DNA from: Curvularia sp. ZM96
Lineage: Eukaryota > Ascomycota > Dothideomycetes > Pleosporales > Pleosporaceae
DNA length: 64,000 nt
Direction of reading: 5' to 3'
Assembly: GCA_022457065.1 (NCBI GenBank)
Contig: JAJGBQ010000005.1
Span: 930,001-994,000, forward strand
Positions 1 through 11,693 of the stretch are shown piece after piece. The notes below the pieces were generated by a model. That model had not been told where the DNA came from, searched no databases, and saw nothing but the letters and a program-made list of their open reading frames with translations. Position 1 is the stretch's first letter, and each line of letters begins with the position of its first letter. The position numbers and the translations under genes were made by a program.

Positions 1-386
1 CATCATATGCTTTCATTTCAATGCTAGGAATGGCCCAGTCTTGGACTAATAAACCCGAATCTTATTGACAATCACCAGGGCTGTGGAAGAACATCCTGGA
101 CCACTTGAAATGCAATGCAATATCTAAATGGTATACAGCAAGGCAAATGCAAGCCCTTATAGGAAGTACTAGGACGGCGGTGTTCTAACGGTCATCACGA
201 AGATGTGGACCCCGGATCTTCCAAGCTAGGTACTTAACCGAACCGTCCCGCATCGCGCGACCTATGACACCATTGTGCCGCAGCTGTCCCGACATCTTGT
301 TTACACAGCATCATGATTTTCCTACACGCGCGCCCAGCGTTTCCTGCAGTCGTCATATCCAATTCCCACCCGCCAATCTAAGCGTA
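1..386. other. upstream flank, no gene seen
   Basis: No supported coding region here. It presumably holds the promoter and leader of the gene starting at 387. An in-frame upstream ATG at 264 would add 41 residues of unremarkable composition, so it is treated as leader. Confidence 0.5.
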
Positions 387-1214
387 ATGTACGCTTTAAC
401 ACTAGCCGGAATCCCCATCGCCGTCGGTGCCAATGAAGCCGTCCACCAGCAACGGCTTCTAGACGAAGAAGCCGAATCCGAAGATCGCCAAGAAGAGTTC
501 TACTTAGATGTCTTCTGCGATGCGAAGAGCAGAAAGAAAGATGAAGTTCACAACGCGATTGTCGTCCTGAAAGACGGAAAAGTACGCAACCCCCACTTAC
601 ACCTTTATGCACTACATATGTGGAACAGCAGTGCTAATCGACACGTACAGCTACGTCTCTGGCCCAAAGACCCCGAAACCAACCTTCCAAAGCGCGGTCC
701 ACACGGGGAACCACCTCCCCACCCCTTTACTGGCTTCTACCTTCCCTTTCCCTCCTCCGAGCTCCCGCATCGCCCCATGCCCGCGGCCCCCGTCCTCGGC
801 CTCGTCAGTACCGTCCCACCATCTGCACCCTCCTCACCTGAGTCTTCCGCTCCCTCGACGCCCTCACCTCTCCCCCGCAAAACCGAGTCACAGCCTGCAA
901 AACCCAAATTAAACTGGGTCTATGCGCATAGCAAGAGGCGGGAGCTGCGATACGGACCAAGGGCAGAGGCCAAGAAACACAAAGTCGGGCCGTGGGATTG
1001 GACAGAGGACGAGCAGGGGTTGACGCTGGATGATGAGGAATGTCTTGTTGCTGTAGAGGAGGAGAAGGGAGGGTACGGGTGGGCGGTGTATTGGGATCCG
1101 GAGGATGATTGTTTGAAGGGGATGGGAGTGGGTGAGGAGAAAAGGGTATTGCGGTGTAGTTTGGAGAGGAGACTGGTGGAGAGGAAGAGGATTAAGGGAC
1201 TGGATGAGGATTGA
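387..1214 (+). CDS. hypothetical protein, single exon
   Basis: A 275-residue reading frame without introns. I do not recognise a named domain. The N-terminal third (residues 1-90) is charged and alternates hydrophobic strands. The middle (about 95-165) is Pro/Ser-rich and probably disordered. The C-terminal third has an ordered, Trp-rich look, with LNWVYAH, VGPWDWTEDEQGLTLDDEE and YGWAVYWDPEDD, and ends in a basic/acidic tail. The WDWT...GLTL...VAVEEE...WAVYWD run is of a kind often seen in uncharacterised ascomycete proteins; that is an impression, not a search result. The ATG at 387 was chosen over the in-frame ATG at 264 because the added 41 residues look like translated leader. No signal peptide or membrane segment is evident. 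Confidence 0.65.
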   Translation: MYALTLAGIPIAVGANEAVHQQRLLDEEAESEDRQEEFYLDVFCDAKSRKKDEVHNAIVVLKDGKVRNPHLHLYALHMWNSSANRHVQLRLWPKDPETNLPKRGPHGEPPPHPFTGFYLPFPSSELPHRPMPAAPVLGLVSTVPPSAPSSPESSAPSTPSPLPRKTESQPAKPKLNWVYAHSKRRELRYGPRAEAKKHKVGPWDWTEDEQGLTLDDEECLVAVEEEKGGYGWAVYWDPEDDCLKGMGVGEEKRVLRCSLERRLVERKRIKGLDED

Positions 1215-2758
1215 GAGTGAGGGTAGCAAGGAACTGAGATGCGAAGATTTTGGGTGCTTGTTGCTGAGACTCGGTTGCACGGATAAGGCAGCTTTTTATG
1301 ACTGGGAGACAAACGGTATGTAGTGATGTTAGCGCTCATTATACTCAATCTAGCGCGGTGGCATTTGATTTGGATATATGGAACCTATAGCAGCAAGTCA
1401 CTATAGTTGAATGATGATGTTTGCAGATGATCACGGTGTGAGGTTTGCATGGATGGCTCGATCACGATGAAGCTTCATCTCGAGGATCGGCTGTTTGAAA
1501 ATGGCATGCGTGCTTGTCAGTCTAGATATCTCAGTCTCGTCTTTGTGAGAAATCAAAACTCGCTCAAAAGCTTCTATGTCTGTAAAGCCAAGGATGAATT
1601 GGTCTTTACTATGTTTGTTAGATTCGAACTTCTTGGGTCTCTAGGCAAAGAGGAAAAACAGTTAAGCATATTGCGTGGCCTGATCAGAGCGTGTAATGCT
1701 GTACATGTGTAACTTTATAGTCATATATTTTGTTAGCAAACTGAACAGCTATCTAAACTGCTGCTTTTAAAACCTTTGGAGGCGATGAGAACACTGCCAT
1801 TGAAGACGTGTAGGAAGAATAAGCCCTTTGTGTTTTAATGTTCTCCTACTTGAAAGTAGAAGTCATATGGGGAGGTTCTATGGTTCATGCTAACATCATG
1901 ATAGCATGTGAAGCTGTGTTGTCTGTTAGAACGGCCCAATGGCAAGGCAGAAATACCATACCAAAGCTGAGTGTCAATGCTACCAGTGGGTATGGCTGTA
2001 TTCGCCATGGAAAGCTGCATGGAGACAACAAAAGCGGGTGGAATTGTCGCTGTGCTGGCAGACAAGTAAAATTGACCAGCCTGCTGCTAACTCAACAAAC
2101 TCACGACCTTCCTTCATCAGCGGGTACAGAACTGTGATATCCAGATCCAATTCATTCACGACAACAATCCCTATCTGTCTCAGTCTCATGCTCTCCTTCT
2201 CCCCTTCCTTCTGCCCGTGACATTGAAACCACCGTCGATCACTAGCATCCTGTCGTACCAGAAGAACCGTACCGTACTAAAGCGTACCATAGTCACGTAC
2301 AAATGTACCAGAGCGCGTCGCAGTTCCAGGGGCCATGGACCCGAGCTCAATGCATTGGCCGTGCGCGAATATATCGTCTTTAGTAGCGGGTCGTCGCGTG
2401 TGTGGACAGGGATATTCCCACGCGACGCGCCCTTGGTTTCCCCGGCAAGAGACGCAGGGACACGCCACCCAAACGGATAAACACAACATCTCAAAAGCAA
2501 CCTTGCGTGACTGGCAACGTCCACCACAACCATACCTACTACATTTGCACTCTCACCTTTATTGACATCAGTACGAAGCGACTGAGTCTTTACCTGTGGC
2601 GCCTTTTCTCCTTTGACCTGAGCCTTCGGACGCCCTTGCTTTCTTCTTTTTCTCCACCACCAGCTGGTAACCCCACTGTGCACAGCATCTTCCTTCACAA
2701 GCCAGGACAGCATCTTGCCAAACACTCCTCCCGCGAGCCCTACCCAACACCAAAAATT
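1215..2758. other. intergenic, no gene seen
   Basis: About 1.5 kb holding the 3' flank of the hypothetical gene and the promoter of the E2 gene. Only short open frames (under 180 codons) occur, on both strands, with no family signature and no convincing splice-joined model. A pyrimidine-rich stretch (about 2590-2660) precedes the E2 start, as is common in fungal leaders. Confidence 0.5.
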
Positions 2759-3393
2759 ATGGCCCTCTCCTCCAACGGCCGCGGAAACGGCGCAAACGCG
2801 ACTGTCGCGCAGCGGTACGCCCTCTCCCCCACTTGATACCTACTTACTCCCAAACACCCATATACTAACTTCTCCCTCGCACACAGCCTCCAAAAAGAGC
2901 TCATGGACATCATGACCAAGCCCACACCCGGCATAACCGCCTTCCCCGACGACGAAAACATGACCAAATGGACAGCCACCATTGACGGCCCCGCCGACAC
3001 ACCCTACGCAAACCTCGTCTTCAAACTGTCTATGGAATTCGCTGCAAACTACCCTTACAGCCCGCCTACCGTGCTCTACAAGACACCCATCTACCACCCC
3101 AATGTGGATTTCTCGGGCCGCATCTGTCTGGATATACTAAAGGATAAGTGGAGTGCGATTTATAACATCACGACGGTGCTGTTGAGTTTGCAGAGTTTGT
3201 TGGGGGAGCCGAATAAGTAAGTCACTTTGTCTTTTCATGTGTTAAGGAGGAGGAGAGAGAAAGTTGCTAACGAGGATCGAATAGTTCGAGTCCGTTGAAT
3301 GGTCAGGCTGCTGAGCTTTGGGACAAGGATCCAGAGGAGTACAAGCGCCTTGTGTTGGCTCGCCACAAGGCTCCCGAGGAACTAGATGCCTAA
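2759..3393 (+). CDS. ubc11: ubiquitin-conjugating enzyme E2 C (UBE2C/Ubc11 type)
   Basis: Exons 2759-2814, 2887-3216 and 3285-3393 give 164 residues. This is an E2 that accepts ubiquitin from E1 on a cysteine. By family it works with the APC/C to start chains on mitotic substrates. The UBC fold follows a short disordered N-terminus. The HPN motif is at residues 89-91 and the active cysteine is C99 in the ICLDIL context. The segment LLGEPNNSSPLN is typical of the family, and seeing it needs the second intron removed. Both introns (72 and 68 nt) have good GTACGC/GTAAGT donors and CAG/TAG acceptors. The short N-terminal extension followed by RLQKELM and the FPDDENMTKW segment match UBE2C better than other E2 classes. 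A strong E2 call; the subclass is a little less certain. Confidence 0.92.
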
Positions 3394-4300
3394 ATGGGCT
3401 CCCGGGGTTTTTTTTACGATTTCAACGTCCCGTTCGTACATGGGTTCGGCACTGCCTCGTAGTCCTCCGGTACATGCCGCGGTCGGTCCGGCTGCTGCAG
3501 CACTATACAGTACTGCCGACGAACACGCATGAGAGTTCATTGCCGTCGGATGATTTTTTTTTTCTTCAGCAAACGGCGTTTGGGGATTGGTGGAGGGTGC
3601 AAAGCATATTGTTTGAGAGGAAAAATGGGGGACTCGGTTTAATCTCTCAAATGATAGGAGCGGTGATTCTTGAGGCTTTTTACGATTCCAATGCAAACAC
3701 GAGCTTATGGGGGATTTTTCTTTTCTTTGTTGTGAGATGGAGGGAAAGATGACTTGTTCCCGCGGCATCACCGGAAATGGCTTGTCTTCGTCTATCTTGG
3801 CGGTCTTTTCGTTCCTTGCCGCTTTTCGTGAAGTACAACGTACATAAGGCCGGAGCAGAGCTTGGAAAAGCGCATACACATAGTTACAAAGGCATTGGAT
3901 GCCGCTTTTGCTGCGCCACGTACTGTTCCGTTCCCTCTCCTTATAGACTCTCGGCAAGCAACCTTTTTTCGTGCCTGTGCCGGCCTCAGCAGTAGCGAAG
4001 TAAGTTTTACTTGAGGGGTAAAAGAGGGAGAGTGAAACGGCAATTCTCTTTCCCTCCGATCGCGGCTTTTGCGCTAATAGTTTTTACCTACCGTTTTTGC
4101 GCAGTCCGTCTATGCGTCAATATCAGTCCGCCGTTTTGCAGAGACCGAATCGAGCAAGTCACTGGCCCGTTCATCTTCTTTGCTTTTCCAAAGGGACACC
4201 GTGCTTCGTATTGCGCTTGAGCGGTATATTGACTTTCCATACAATGTACGGTATAGGTACATGTACATGTGCAGCATGATGCATCCATGTCGTTCCTGTA

Positions 4301-4320
4301 GCTGCTGCTGCTGCTGCTGC
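4301..4320. repeat. GCT trinucleotide microsatellite
   Basis: Six to seven uninterrupted GCT/CTG units in non-coding DNA between the E2 and ELL genes. Confidence 0.9.
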
Positions 4321-7300
4321 TTAGCCTTTCTCAAAGCAGCTAAAAGCCCATACATTCATCCCCCCGCTCACGTTCGCAGGTTAGACTGGAATGTAGGTAC
4401 CCAAAACATGGGGGATTTGCCGTCCTCGGCCGGCCGCGCACGCACACCCCCTCACCACTGTGGATGCAAGGCATCGTATTGCCGCTTTTTGGTAGCCAAA
4501 CCACCTGTTCCCGTTGGAAAAAAGCAGGTGATTAAAACACATGCGGGCAAATACGGGCGCACCACGCCATACGTAATTGCAAGTCTGATGGTGAGTATCA
4601 CCCCCTCTCTCGTTGGTGCGCGAGCGATGGCCCTCGCTGCGGCGGGTGCTGGTGCAGACCATGTTCATTCGTCACGGACCCCACGCCCGCCACTGCCGCC
4701 GCCGCCGTCGACACGAGGACGGGATCAGTGACCGGGGGTGGGTGGTCGGAAGGGTGGGCACAAGATTGTAGGTACAATACGCGAGCAGGAGTGCCTCAAC
4801 TTCTGGAAGGGAGGGTGTGTGATGGGCTGGCCAGCCGGTCACAGTACGCACGCGCGGTGCGGGCGCCATCTTTTTGGCTGCCAGGGCACATCACATTAAC
4901 GGCAGGGCTCAACACAGATCGGAAGGGATCGACCCCTTTCGCGGATCAGGGCCCAACAAGTTTAGTTTGGTGGGGGTTTGCGTGGTCTTTTTTGGTTGAC
5001 TTCGTACCTGGTATTATATGTATTTTGGATGAAGAGTATTAGAGCAAATAGGGAAAGTGGGTGGTGTGCGTACACCATAGAGCCGGGTTTGGGTCGCGGA
5101 GACGTGCGGCTGTCTTCAACAAGAACCGGGAGGGTTTAGGTGTTTGACGTGGCGCCCATAGAGAGGGGTGGGTGGTTCTTCACTATAATAGCGGTGGCGG
5201 TGGTGAGGAGCTGGACATGGTAAGCCGGCCTAAAGAAGTCGGCCTGATTGCATTGAGACTTGTGAGATTGAGAAGGTGCAAGCAAATCGTGTAACGGATC
5301 TCATTTCGCAATAGCGGCGGTTCATGCATGTGGACGATGGGCCGACGTACAAGGTAACGACGACTACAACCGACATTAAGAATGGAATGTAAGGCGACAT
5401 GATACAAGCCCCCCGGGATCCAATCTCGCGAATAGTGTCCACCTCGGCGACGGCCGCGCGCGTAGGTCACGGTCACGGCACCTGATACGGGCGGCTTGCA
5501 CTCTGTCACCTGTCAGAAACAATCCATTCTCTGGCACAGGTCTTGACGTCGACATTGGTAGTCGCACAGGGTCGGCGTTGTTCGGCCAGGCAGATGATGA
5601 GTATAGGGGCCAGACAATATAGGGGCCCAGGTCCAGGTCAACTGAGCGGTGTAGTATGTAGAGAATGTGGGAGCGAGTTTGAGTAGTGCAGCGACAGGGA
5701 GAATGTAAAGTGCTTCTTGTGGAGTGTCTGCCGGTTAGCCTCATTTGTCCATAGATGGTGCCGACGCACACACGCGAGCAAGCACCGCTCCGGGGTTAAT
5801 CCATCTCGGGACGTCGGGTAGCGCAAGGCAAAGAAGACGAGAGTACAGTACACAGACCGGGATGCGAATGTAGGGAGAGCCAGCATGGCAATGCTTGATG
5901 TAGCGCACCATGACATGTGGCACGAGAAGGTCCAAGCAGACATGGCAAAGACATGGAGTTGATCCGATTTCAGAAGCGGGAGGTACGCATGCGACGGGCA
6001 AACTGATCGAGAAAAAGCACCTGCATTGCCATGGCTGTACTCTGCTTGGCTGGCGGGCGGGCGGTCTTGTGACGAGCGGTTGTCACACTTCATCTAAGTA
6101 GCATGCGACAGGTTTGCAAGTGTAATATCGCCAAAGGACGGGAGCAGGGGGGTTGAATGAAAGTTGTAGGTAACATTGGGCTGACCAAAGTTTGTCCAGA
6201 TGTAAGGACGTTTGGCGAGGCCAGCGACCAGCGAAGCCACTGCTGATGCCGGATGGATGGAGGGGCTGGCGCCTCGTATTTGTAGAGGGCTTACGGACTG
6301 GGTATTGCATGCGGGTCAGCGCAGCTGGCAGACTGGCAACAGCGGTACATGTCGAGGTACCAGTTCAAGTTCTCAGGCGATCGGTTATTGTTGCCGGGCG
6401 CCGAAGTGGACGCGAGTTAGTGCTGGTGCGTCGCATACCGCATGATGCTGCAGCCAACGCGCAGTCTACGAATCATGGAAGCTTCTCTGCGTGCCGGCGC
6501 ACGTTGGCTGGGATAGTTGGAGGGGATCGGGAAGCTGTGGCTGACTGCTAAGAGGTGGGGGTTGTTGAGTTTGGTGGCTTCACTGCTGCCGATGGTGGAC
6601 ACACGGTGGGTGTCAGCAAACACGGCGGCGAGCAGTGAAGCTGCGTCGTGCTGGCACGAGTACGGCATGCCTGCGGGTGTATGGATGGCATGGCATTGTG
6701 CTGGTGTGTCTGGTATGGCTTGGGATGGGATGGGAGAGCAAGGTATGGATTGTTCCGCAGAGGTGCGGGGCTCCCGGCAGCACCAAAATAGGCCGCGCTA
6801 AGCCTGTCGTGGCGTGTCCCGATGGAGTCGCCCTCCACCACGCCCGATGGCTACCCGCCATGCCGGATGACAGCGCGGGTGACGCGATGCTCCCATCCGC
6901 ACGCCTGAAGCCGCACCGCCGCCCTTTTTTTTTCTGCTCGTCAGGCGACGCGCCGCTGGGGGGTGCGAGTCTCAGGCTGGACGGTTGCAGGCTGGCTGGC
7001 GGCCAGGACGAGGGCTCGCAGCGCCGTGGTCTCAAACATGGGCCCAGCCATGGATGCGAAACAGGTACGCCCGCAAGCGCAGGCCTCGACACCCTGGCCG
7101 GCCTTGCGCAGGGCCCGGCTCCCAAATTCCGCCGTCGTTTTTTAAACGCAGAGCCATTTGCTGCCCGCAATGCTGCCACGAGCGACTGCGGACCTGCCCA
7201 GACTGTGCCAGACTCAGCACAGCGTGCAGCGTCGGTCAGCAAGCGTTGCATCATGGCGCCGGACAGGTGCATGGCCGTGACGGGCAGCCCGCGAAGCCCG

Positions 7301-7580
7301 CCAGGCCATCGACACCGACAGCGACACCGCCCACGGGCGGGCGCTGGGGCGACGGCGGCTTAAATAGGGCGACGAACCCAGCGGCGGCGGCGGCCGGCCC
7401 AGCAGGCGGGCGTGGGCGGTGGAGTCGACGAGGTCGTGGTTGTGGTACTGTCGAGGTGGTGTGCGGCGCTGCACGACGTACCTTGAAAGCGGGCCGGGGC
7501 TGGATTCGGCACCCTGGACAGGCGTAATCGTTCCATGCGCCCTTGGCCGGGCCCACCGCCGTCGAGGCATGCGGCGTCCG

Positions 7581-7620
7581 CTGGCTCGCTGGCTGGCGCG
7601 CTGGCTGGCTGGCTCGCTCG
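7581..7620. repeat. imperfect CTGG/CTCG tetranucleotide repeat
   Basis: A run of CTGG and CTCG units interrupted by GCG, in the GC-rich region about 540 bases before the ELL start codon. Confidence 0.85.
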
Positions 7621-7818
7621 CCTTCCTGGCTGCCGGCCGGCGCTGACTGGACTGCCCTGCCCTGCCCTGCTCTGCCACACCACTCTCGCCCTGCACCCGC
7701 CCACCTCGCCCTCTCCTCACATCACATCACCCAAGCCGTGTGTGTGTGAATACATCGGGGCCTTTTGCTCGTCGTCTTGTCTGCTGCTTGCCAGCCGAGA
7801 GCCTGGACTGCGTGACGG

Positions 7819-7823
7819 CCAAT
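7819..7823 (+). promoter_or_regulatory. CCAAT box upstream of ELL gene
   Basis: A GGCCAATCG site 333 bases before the ELL start codon. CCAAT in this context is the site of the fungal HAP (CBF) complex. Placement is suitable, but function is inferred. Confidence 0.35.
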
Positions 7824-8155
7824 CGTTTCATCATCGTACCTTGACACCCCGTGCACGCTCGTTCGCTGGAATCCGCCGCGCTATGACGGTCTAAGCTGTC
7901 TGACCTGTCTGACGGTCCTCACGGTCCTCCGAGCAACAAGTCCTTTGTTCGCTCCTCCGTCCTCTTCGAGCAAACAAACCACCGCCTCTTGCAAACCCCA
8001 GGCCGAACACCCACCAGGCCCAGCCCCAAACCCGCCTGCTCTCCGCTTGGTGCCTGGGTGCTCTCTCCATGCATTGCATCTCCTAGCAACTCCCGCGTGC
8101 GAGCTTCACACCTCGTTCCGCCTCTTTACTCAGCCTGGCTGCCACCAACCCCATC

Positions 8156-10535
8156 ATGGCTGCTTCGCTGCTTCACACACCGGGCATTGCCCTCGTCGGG
8201 GCCCCGGATGGCGACATCATATCCAAGGACGCCAAATCCACGCCGGTGCAGGCCATGCAGGTCGACATCACCCAAGACATTATCGACGAGCTCCTCGAAA
8301 GCGCCAGGGGCGGAAAGCTGCCCCAGATAATCTTCGGACGGACTCCTGTATGTGTGCAACCAAGCTCTCCCACCCCCAAAGTCCCAGCCTGCCTGCCTGC
8401 ACTCTTGTTGTTATGCTCGTCGTCATGGTGGTTCGACTCTCGGGGGGAAACGGGGCTAAGCATGACCTGAGCTAACCACCACAAACAGCAACTCAAGTAT
8501 GCCGACAAGACGCACATGCTGCAGAGCAGCACCGAGCTTCATCGATACGAACTCTACAAGTCGAACGGAAATAGTAGCGACGGCGACGATGACGGCCATT
8601 TCGAATTCGCGGGCTTGATCCACCACAGTCTCACGGTCCACAAGGCGGAAGATGTGACGGCAGGCGTCGACTCAGCGCTGGAGCAGCTGAGGAACAACAT
8701 GGCAGCCATTTCAGAGTTTAAGGAAGCCAACAAGTATGCCTCCCCAGTGACCCGGTGGCTGTCCTTGCCCCCCTTGATCTTGTGTCGAGAGATGCGAGTC
8801 GCCTCGTCGCAGGATGCTGTTGTTGTGCAGTGGCTATGATTTTGTGTACACCACGACTGACAAAGCTTGTTGCAGGACAATCGTTGCCGATGCCACGCCA
8901 GGACGCGCCTCATCCCATCGTCGCTACCCTTCGGCCAGCTTCAAAGCATCGCACCTTGCCCCTTCCAAACTGGGCTCCCCCCTACTGAGCGCGCCTTCCT
9001 CTCCCATGCACAAACGCCCACCTACCTCCCAGCCCACCAACAGCCACGACGTCGTTGTCAACGCCCTCCGTGTTCCCGTCATCCACCTCCTTGCCCGCGA
9101 GCCCGCTACCGAGGCCTCGCTCGCTTCCACCTGCCGCACCTCACTGGCCAACATTCGCGATGTTTTGCCCAAGGTTGCAAAGCGCTCCACAACCGATACC
9201 GACAAGTGGCAGCTGACAGACAAGTCCTTCCGTGAATTGAACCCTTATAAATTCCCCTATCAGAGCCAAGAGGACCGTCAGCAGGCCATTGATGGCGCCA
9301 TCAAGTCGTTCGATCGCCAACGGCTAGCAAAGGACGACAAGCTCTGGCAGATTCTCCTGCCTCAGGACCAGCGGGGCCAGGGCATCTGTTTGTCGCGGTC
9401 GACTGTCAAGGCGCCCGAGGCCAAGCCCAAAGCAAGCACGCCCATGCACAAAATCTCCGACCTCACCAAGAAGAAGCCCGTCGCTAAAAAAGCTGTCGAC
9501 AAGACGATTGAGAAGAAGCCCAGGGAGACGAAGCCAAAGGCCCCCAAGGAGGTTGAAATCAAGCCCAAGTCGTCAATTAAGGAAAAGTACTTGGCCCGCC
9601 AGAAGTTAGCGGTGAAGGAGGTCAAGGAAGTGAAAGAGCCAAAAGAGGTGAAGGAGGAGCAGCAGCAAACAAAAGCTTCAACCCCAGCCACATCCACGCC
9701 ACGTGCTGCCGCACCTCCACTCCACAACACTCCTACTGACACCTCCAAAACTCGCCCAAAGAAGCCATCTACAACAGAAAGCAACGCCACCGCCGCCGCC
9801 CGCACCAAGCCTAAGATGTCTGGCCGCGATGCACTCAAGGATCGCCCTGTTCAGAGACCGTTCAAGCCCACCATGCCAGTCAACACCAAGCCGAAGAACC
9901 CGTCACCTCTCTCAGCTTCGCCGCCTATCAACGCCAGTGACTTGGAGCAGTCGCACCCCGCCCACGAGGCTCTCGCGGCATCTCCTGCCAAATCTTCTAT
10001 CAATTCTGACCGTTCGCTCAAACGCAAGGCCAATGACATTGACAACGACATTCACAACCACACCGTCGTAGCCAAGAAGCCGCAGATTGACCGCGCAACG
10101 CCGAAGCAGAGTCTCTCACACAACAGCGCCAAGGTCAATGCTTCGACGCCTTCGTCTACTAGCTCCATGAAACGCAAATCCGACGACTCATCCTCATCCA
10201 ACACTCCTTCTACCGCACCAAAGGTCCGCAAGGTCGCCAACATCGACACTGGCCTCGCCTCGCGCTACCACCACAACAACCCTCGTGCGTCGCCAGGCGC
10301 CTCATCCTCTTCTACCACGTCACCCTCGATGCCGAGCCTGAGCTTCCGACAGACTGTCGAGCTTTCCCAGAAGTTCCAGAAGTACTACAAAAAGTACGAA
10401 GAGCTGTACTGGGAGCTGACAGAATCCGACAAGCCCCCGACCGATGCCCAGCGCAACAATCTCCTCAAGATGCACAAGAACCTCGAGGAGATGAAGCGCG
10501 AGATCAAGGCGGGTGCCGGCATGCACCACCGATGA
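8156..10535 (+). CDS. ell1: ELL-family RNA polymerase II elongation factor
   Basis: Exons 8156-8347, 8489-8733 and 8876-10535 give 698 residues. ELL proteins raise the elongation rate of Pol II by suppressing pausing, as part of nuclear elongation complexes. Residues about 208-300 read as the ELL winged-helix region: VIHLLAREP, then a spaced helix, WQLTDKSFRELNPYKFPYQ and a run ending LWQILLP. This parallels the metazoan HLLALRP...TLQD...WPGYSEGDQQ pattern. A long Lys/Pro/Ser/Thr-rich linker follows (including KEVKEVKEPKEVKEE). The C-terminal 55 residues (YYKKYEELYWELTES...HKNLEEMKREI) form a helical hairpin like the occludin/ELL domain. The first two introns are phase 0 and phase 2 with clean consensus sites. 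Family assignment rests on hand comparison. It is long for an ELL protein because of the linker. Confidence 0.8.
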
Positions 10536-11693
10536 AGTAGCGGATCTTGTTACCGCTTATAAACTGCATTCAGAACGCGCTTGATTTTATACAGCACAGC
10601 TTTGCATATATATACCCACGGCCTACCAGTCTGCCATGAATGGCGACAATCTGCATACCCCCGAAAAGGTGTTTGGAATACTTTCTGATTTTGGCGTTGT
10701 ACAAGGCGTTTGGGGCTGAATGTGAACGGTGCATATGGGACATGGTGTTCATGCTTGTATATGTTCTTTTTCTTTTCTTTTTTATACGCATACGTGCGGT
10801 TCGCCGACACTTAGCCAACGTCCATGAACGCCATGATCATTATGCCGGTTGATACACAAAATGGGTTGTTTTCCAGTCGGCATTAGTATAGAAAACACTC
10901 TCGAATACGATCAAAATCCTCATGACCTCTTGCCTCGAGTGTGTATGTCGGTGTAGGCTCCCAGATGGCGCGTGCAGATTGTTTCCGGAAGAATGCGGTC
11001 CACCAACACCTGTAAAACACCGAGCTAAAGTAGGCTAGCGCCACCAATCCCTCGTCTCGGAACACGATGCTGCAGCGACCTGCATGAAGAGAGCGACGCA
11101 CACCATTTCTTCGCCTACACTGCATACGTCATGACCCAGAACCAGAAGACTCGCAATAGTGATCAACATCATCGAGAACCCAGATCCCCTTGATCGCCTT
11201 CTTACGTGCCGATCGCCTAGGCTTCCAGACCATAGCACAAACAGGCCCCCCGCCCCCGTAACCGACACGGTGCTCGCACTTGCGCAAACTATGTAAGCGG
11301 ATCGGCGGCAGCTCGGGGACCCACCTGCAAGCGACGCTCAGCCTTGTCACAACGACGCTAGCCGGGCTCCCCTCCCAATCACAAAAAAATGTCCTGACGC
11401 CATACGTGTGTATGCTTGGATCGAAGTACGCAACGACGACCTCAGGACTATATCGTTGACTAGACGGAGTTTAACAAACTACTTCTACCCCCTTTCCTAT
11501 TTATTTATTTCGGGATTTTAAGAATTTTTCCCATATGCGTTTATTGCGGAGTTTCCTGTCAAGGTTTACTACGCACGGGACTGCGACTGCGACTGCGAAA
11601 CGGGAATACGCGCGCGTTCACGACATTAAGATTCAGTGGGATACAGCACCCGTTGGGAAATACGGCGACGATAATAGCAAGGGTCCTGGCAGT
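10536..11693. other. intergenic, no gene seen
   Basis: About 1.1 kb between the ELL stop codon and the first exon of the DUF2237 gene. Only short frames without signatures. It probably contains the ELL 3' UTR and the next promoter. Confidence 0.5.

Larger units (their letters stand above)
3394..8155. other. 4.7 kb gene-free stretch, GC-rich toward the right
   Basis: No gene is supported in this unusually long gap. Long open frames on both strands between about 6613 and 7363 overlap each other and have biased Ala/Arg/Pro composition, as expected in GC-rich non-coding DNA. The stretch contains simple repeats: GCT units at 4301-4320, CTGG/CTCG units at about 7581-7620 and CCCTG units near 7650-7672. 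The last kilobase is probably promoter and leader of the ELL gene. A non-coding RNA or a gene with many small exons cannot be excluded. Confidence 0.55.

Noticed and set aside
4180..4731. 183-codon plus-strand frame with a poly-Cys run
   Set aside because: The poly-Cys comes from the GCT microsatellite; the rest has no signature and crosses stop-rich antisense frames.
6613..7363. Overlapping long open frames on both strands (219 and 242 codons)
   Set aside because: They mirror each other in GC-rich DNA, have Arg/Ala/Pro-biased composition and no domain or splice support.
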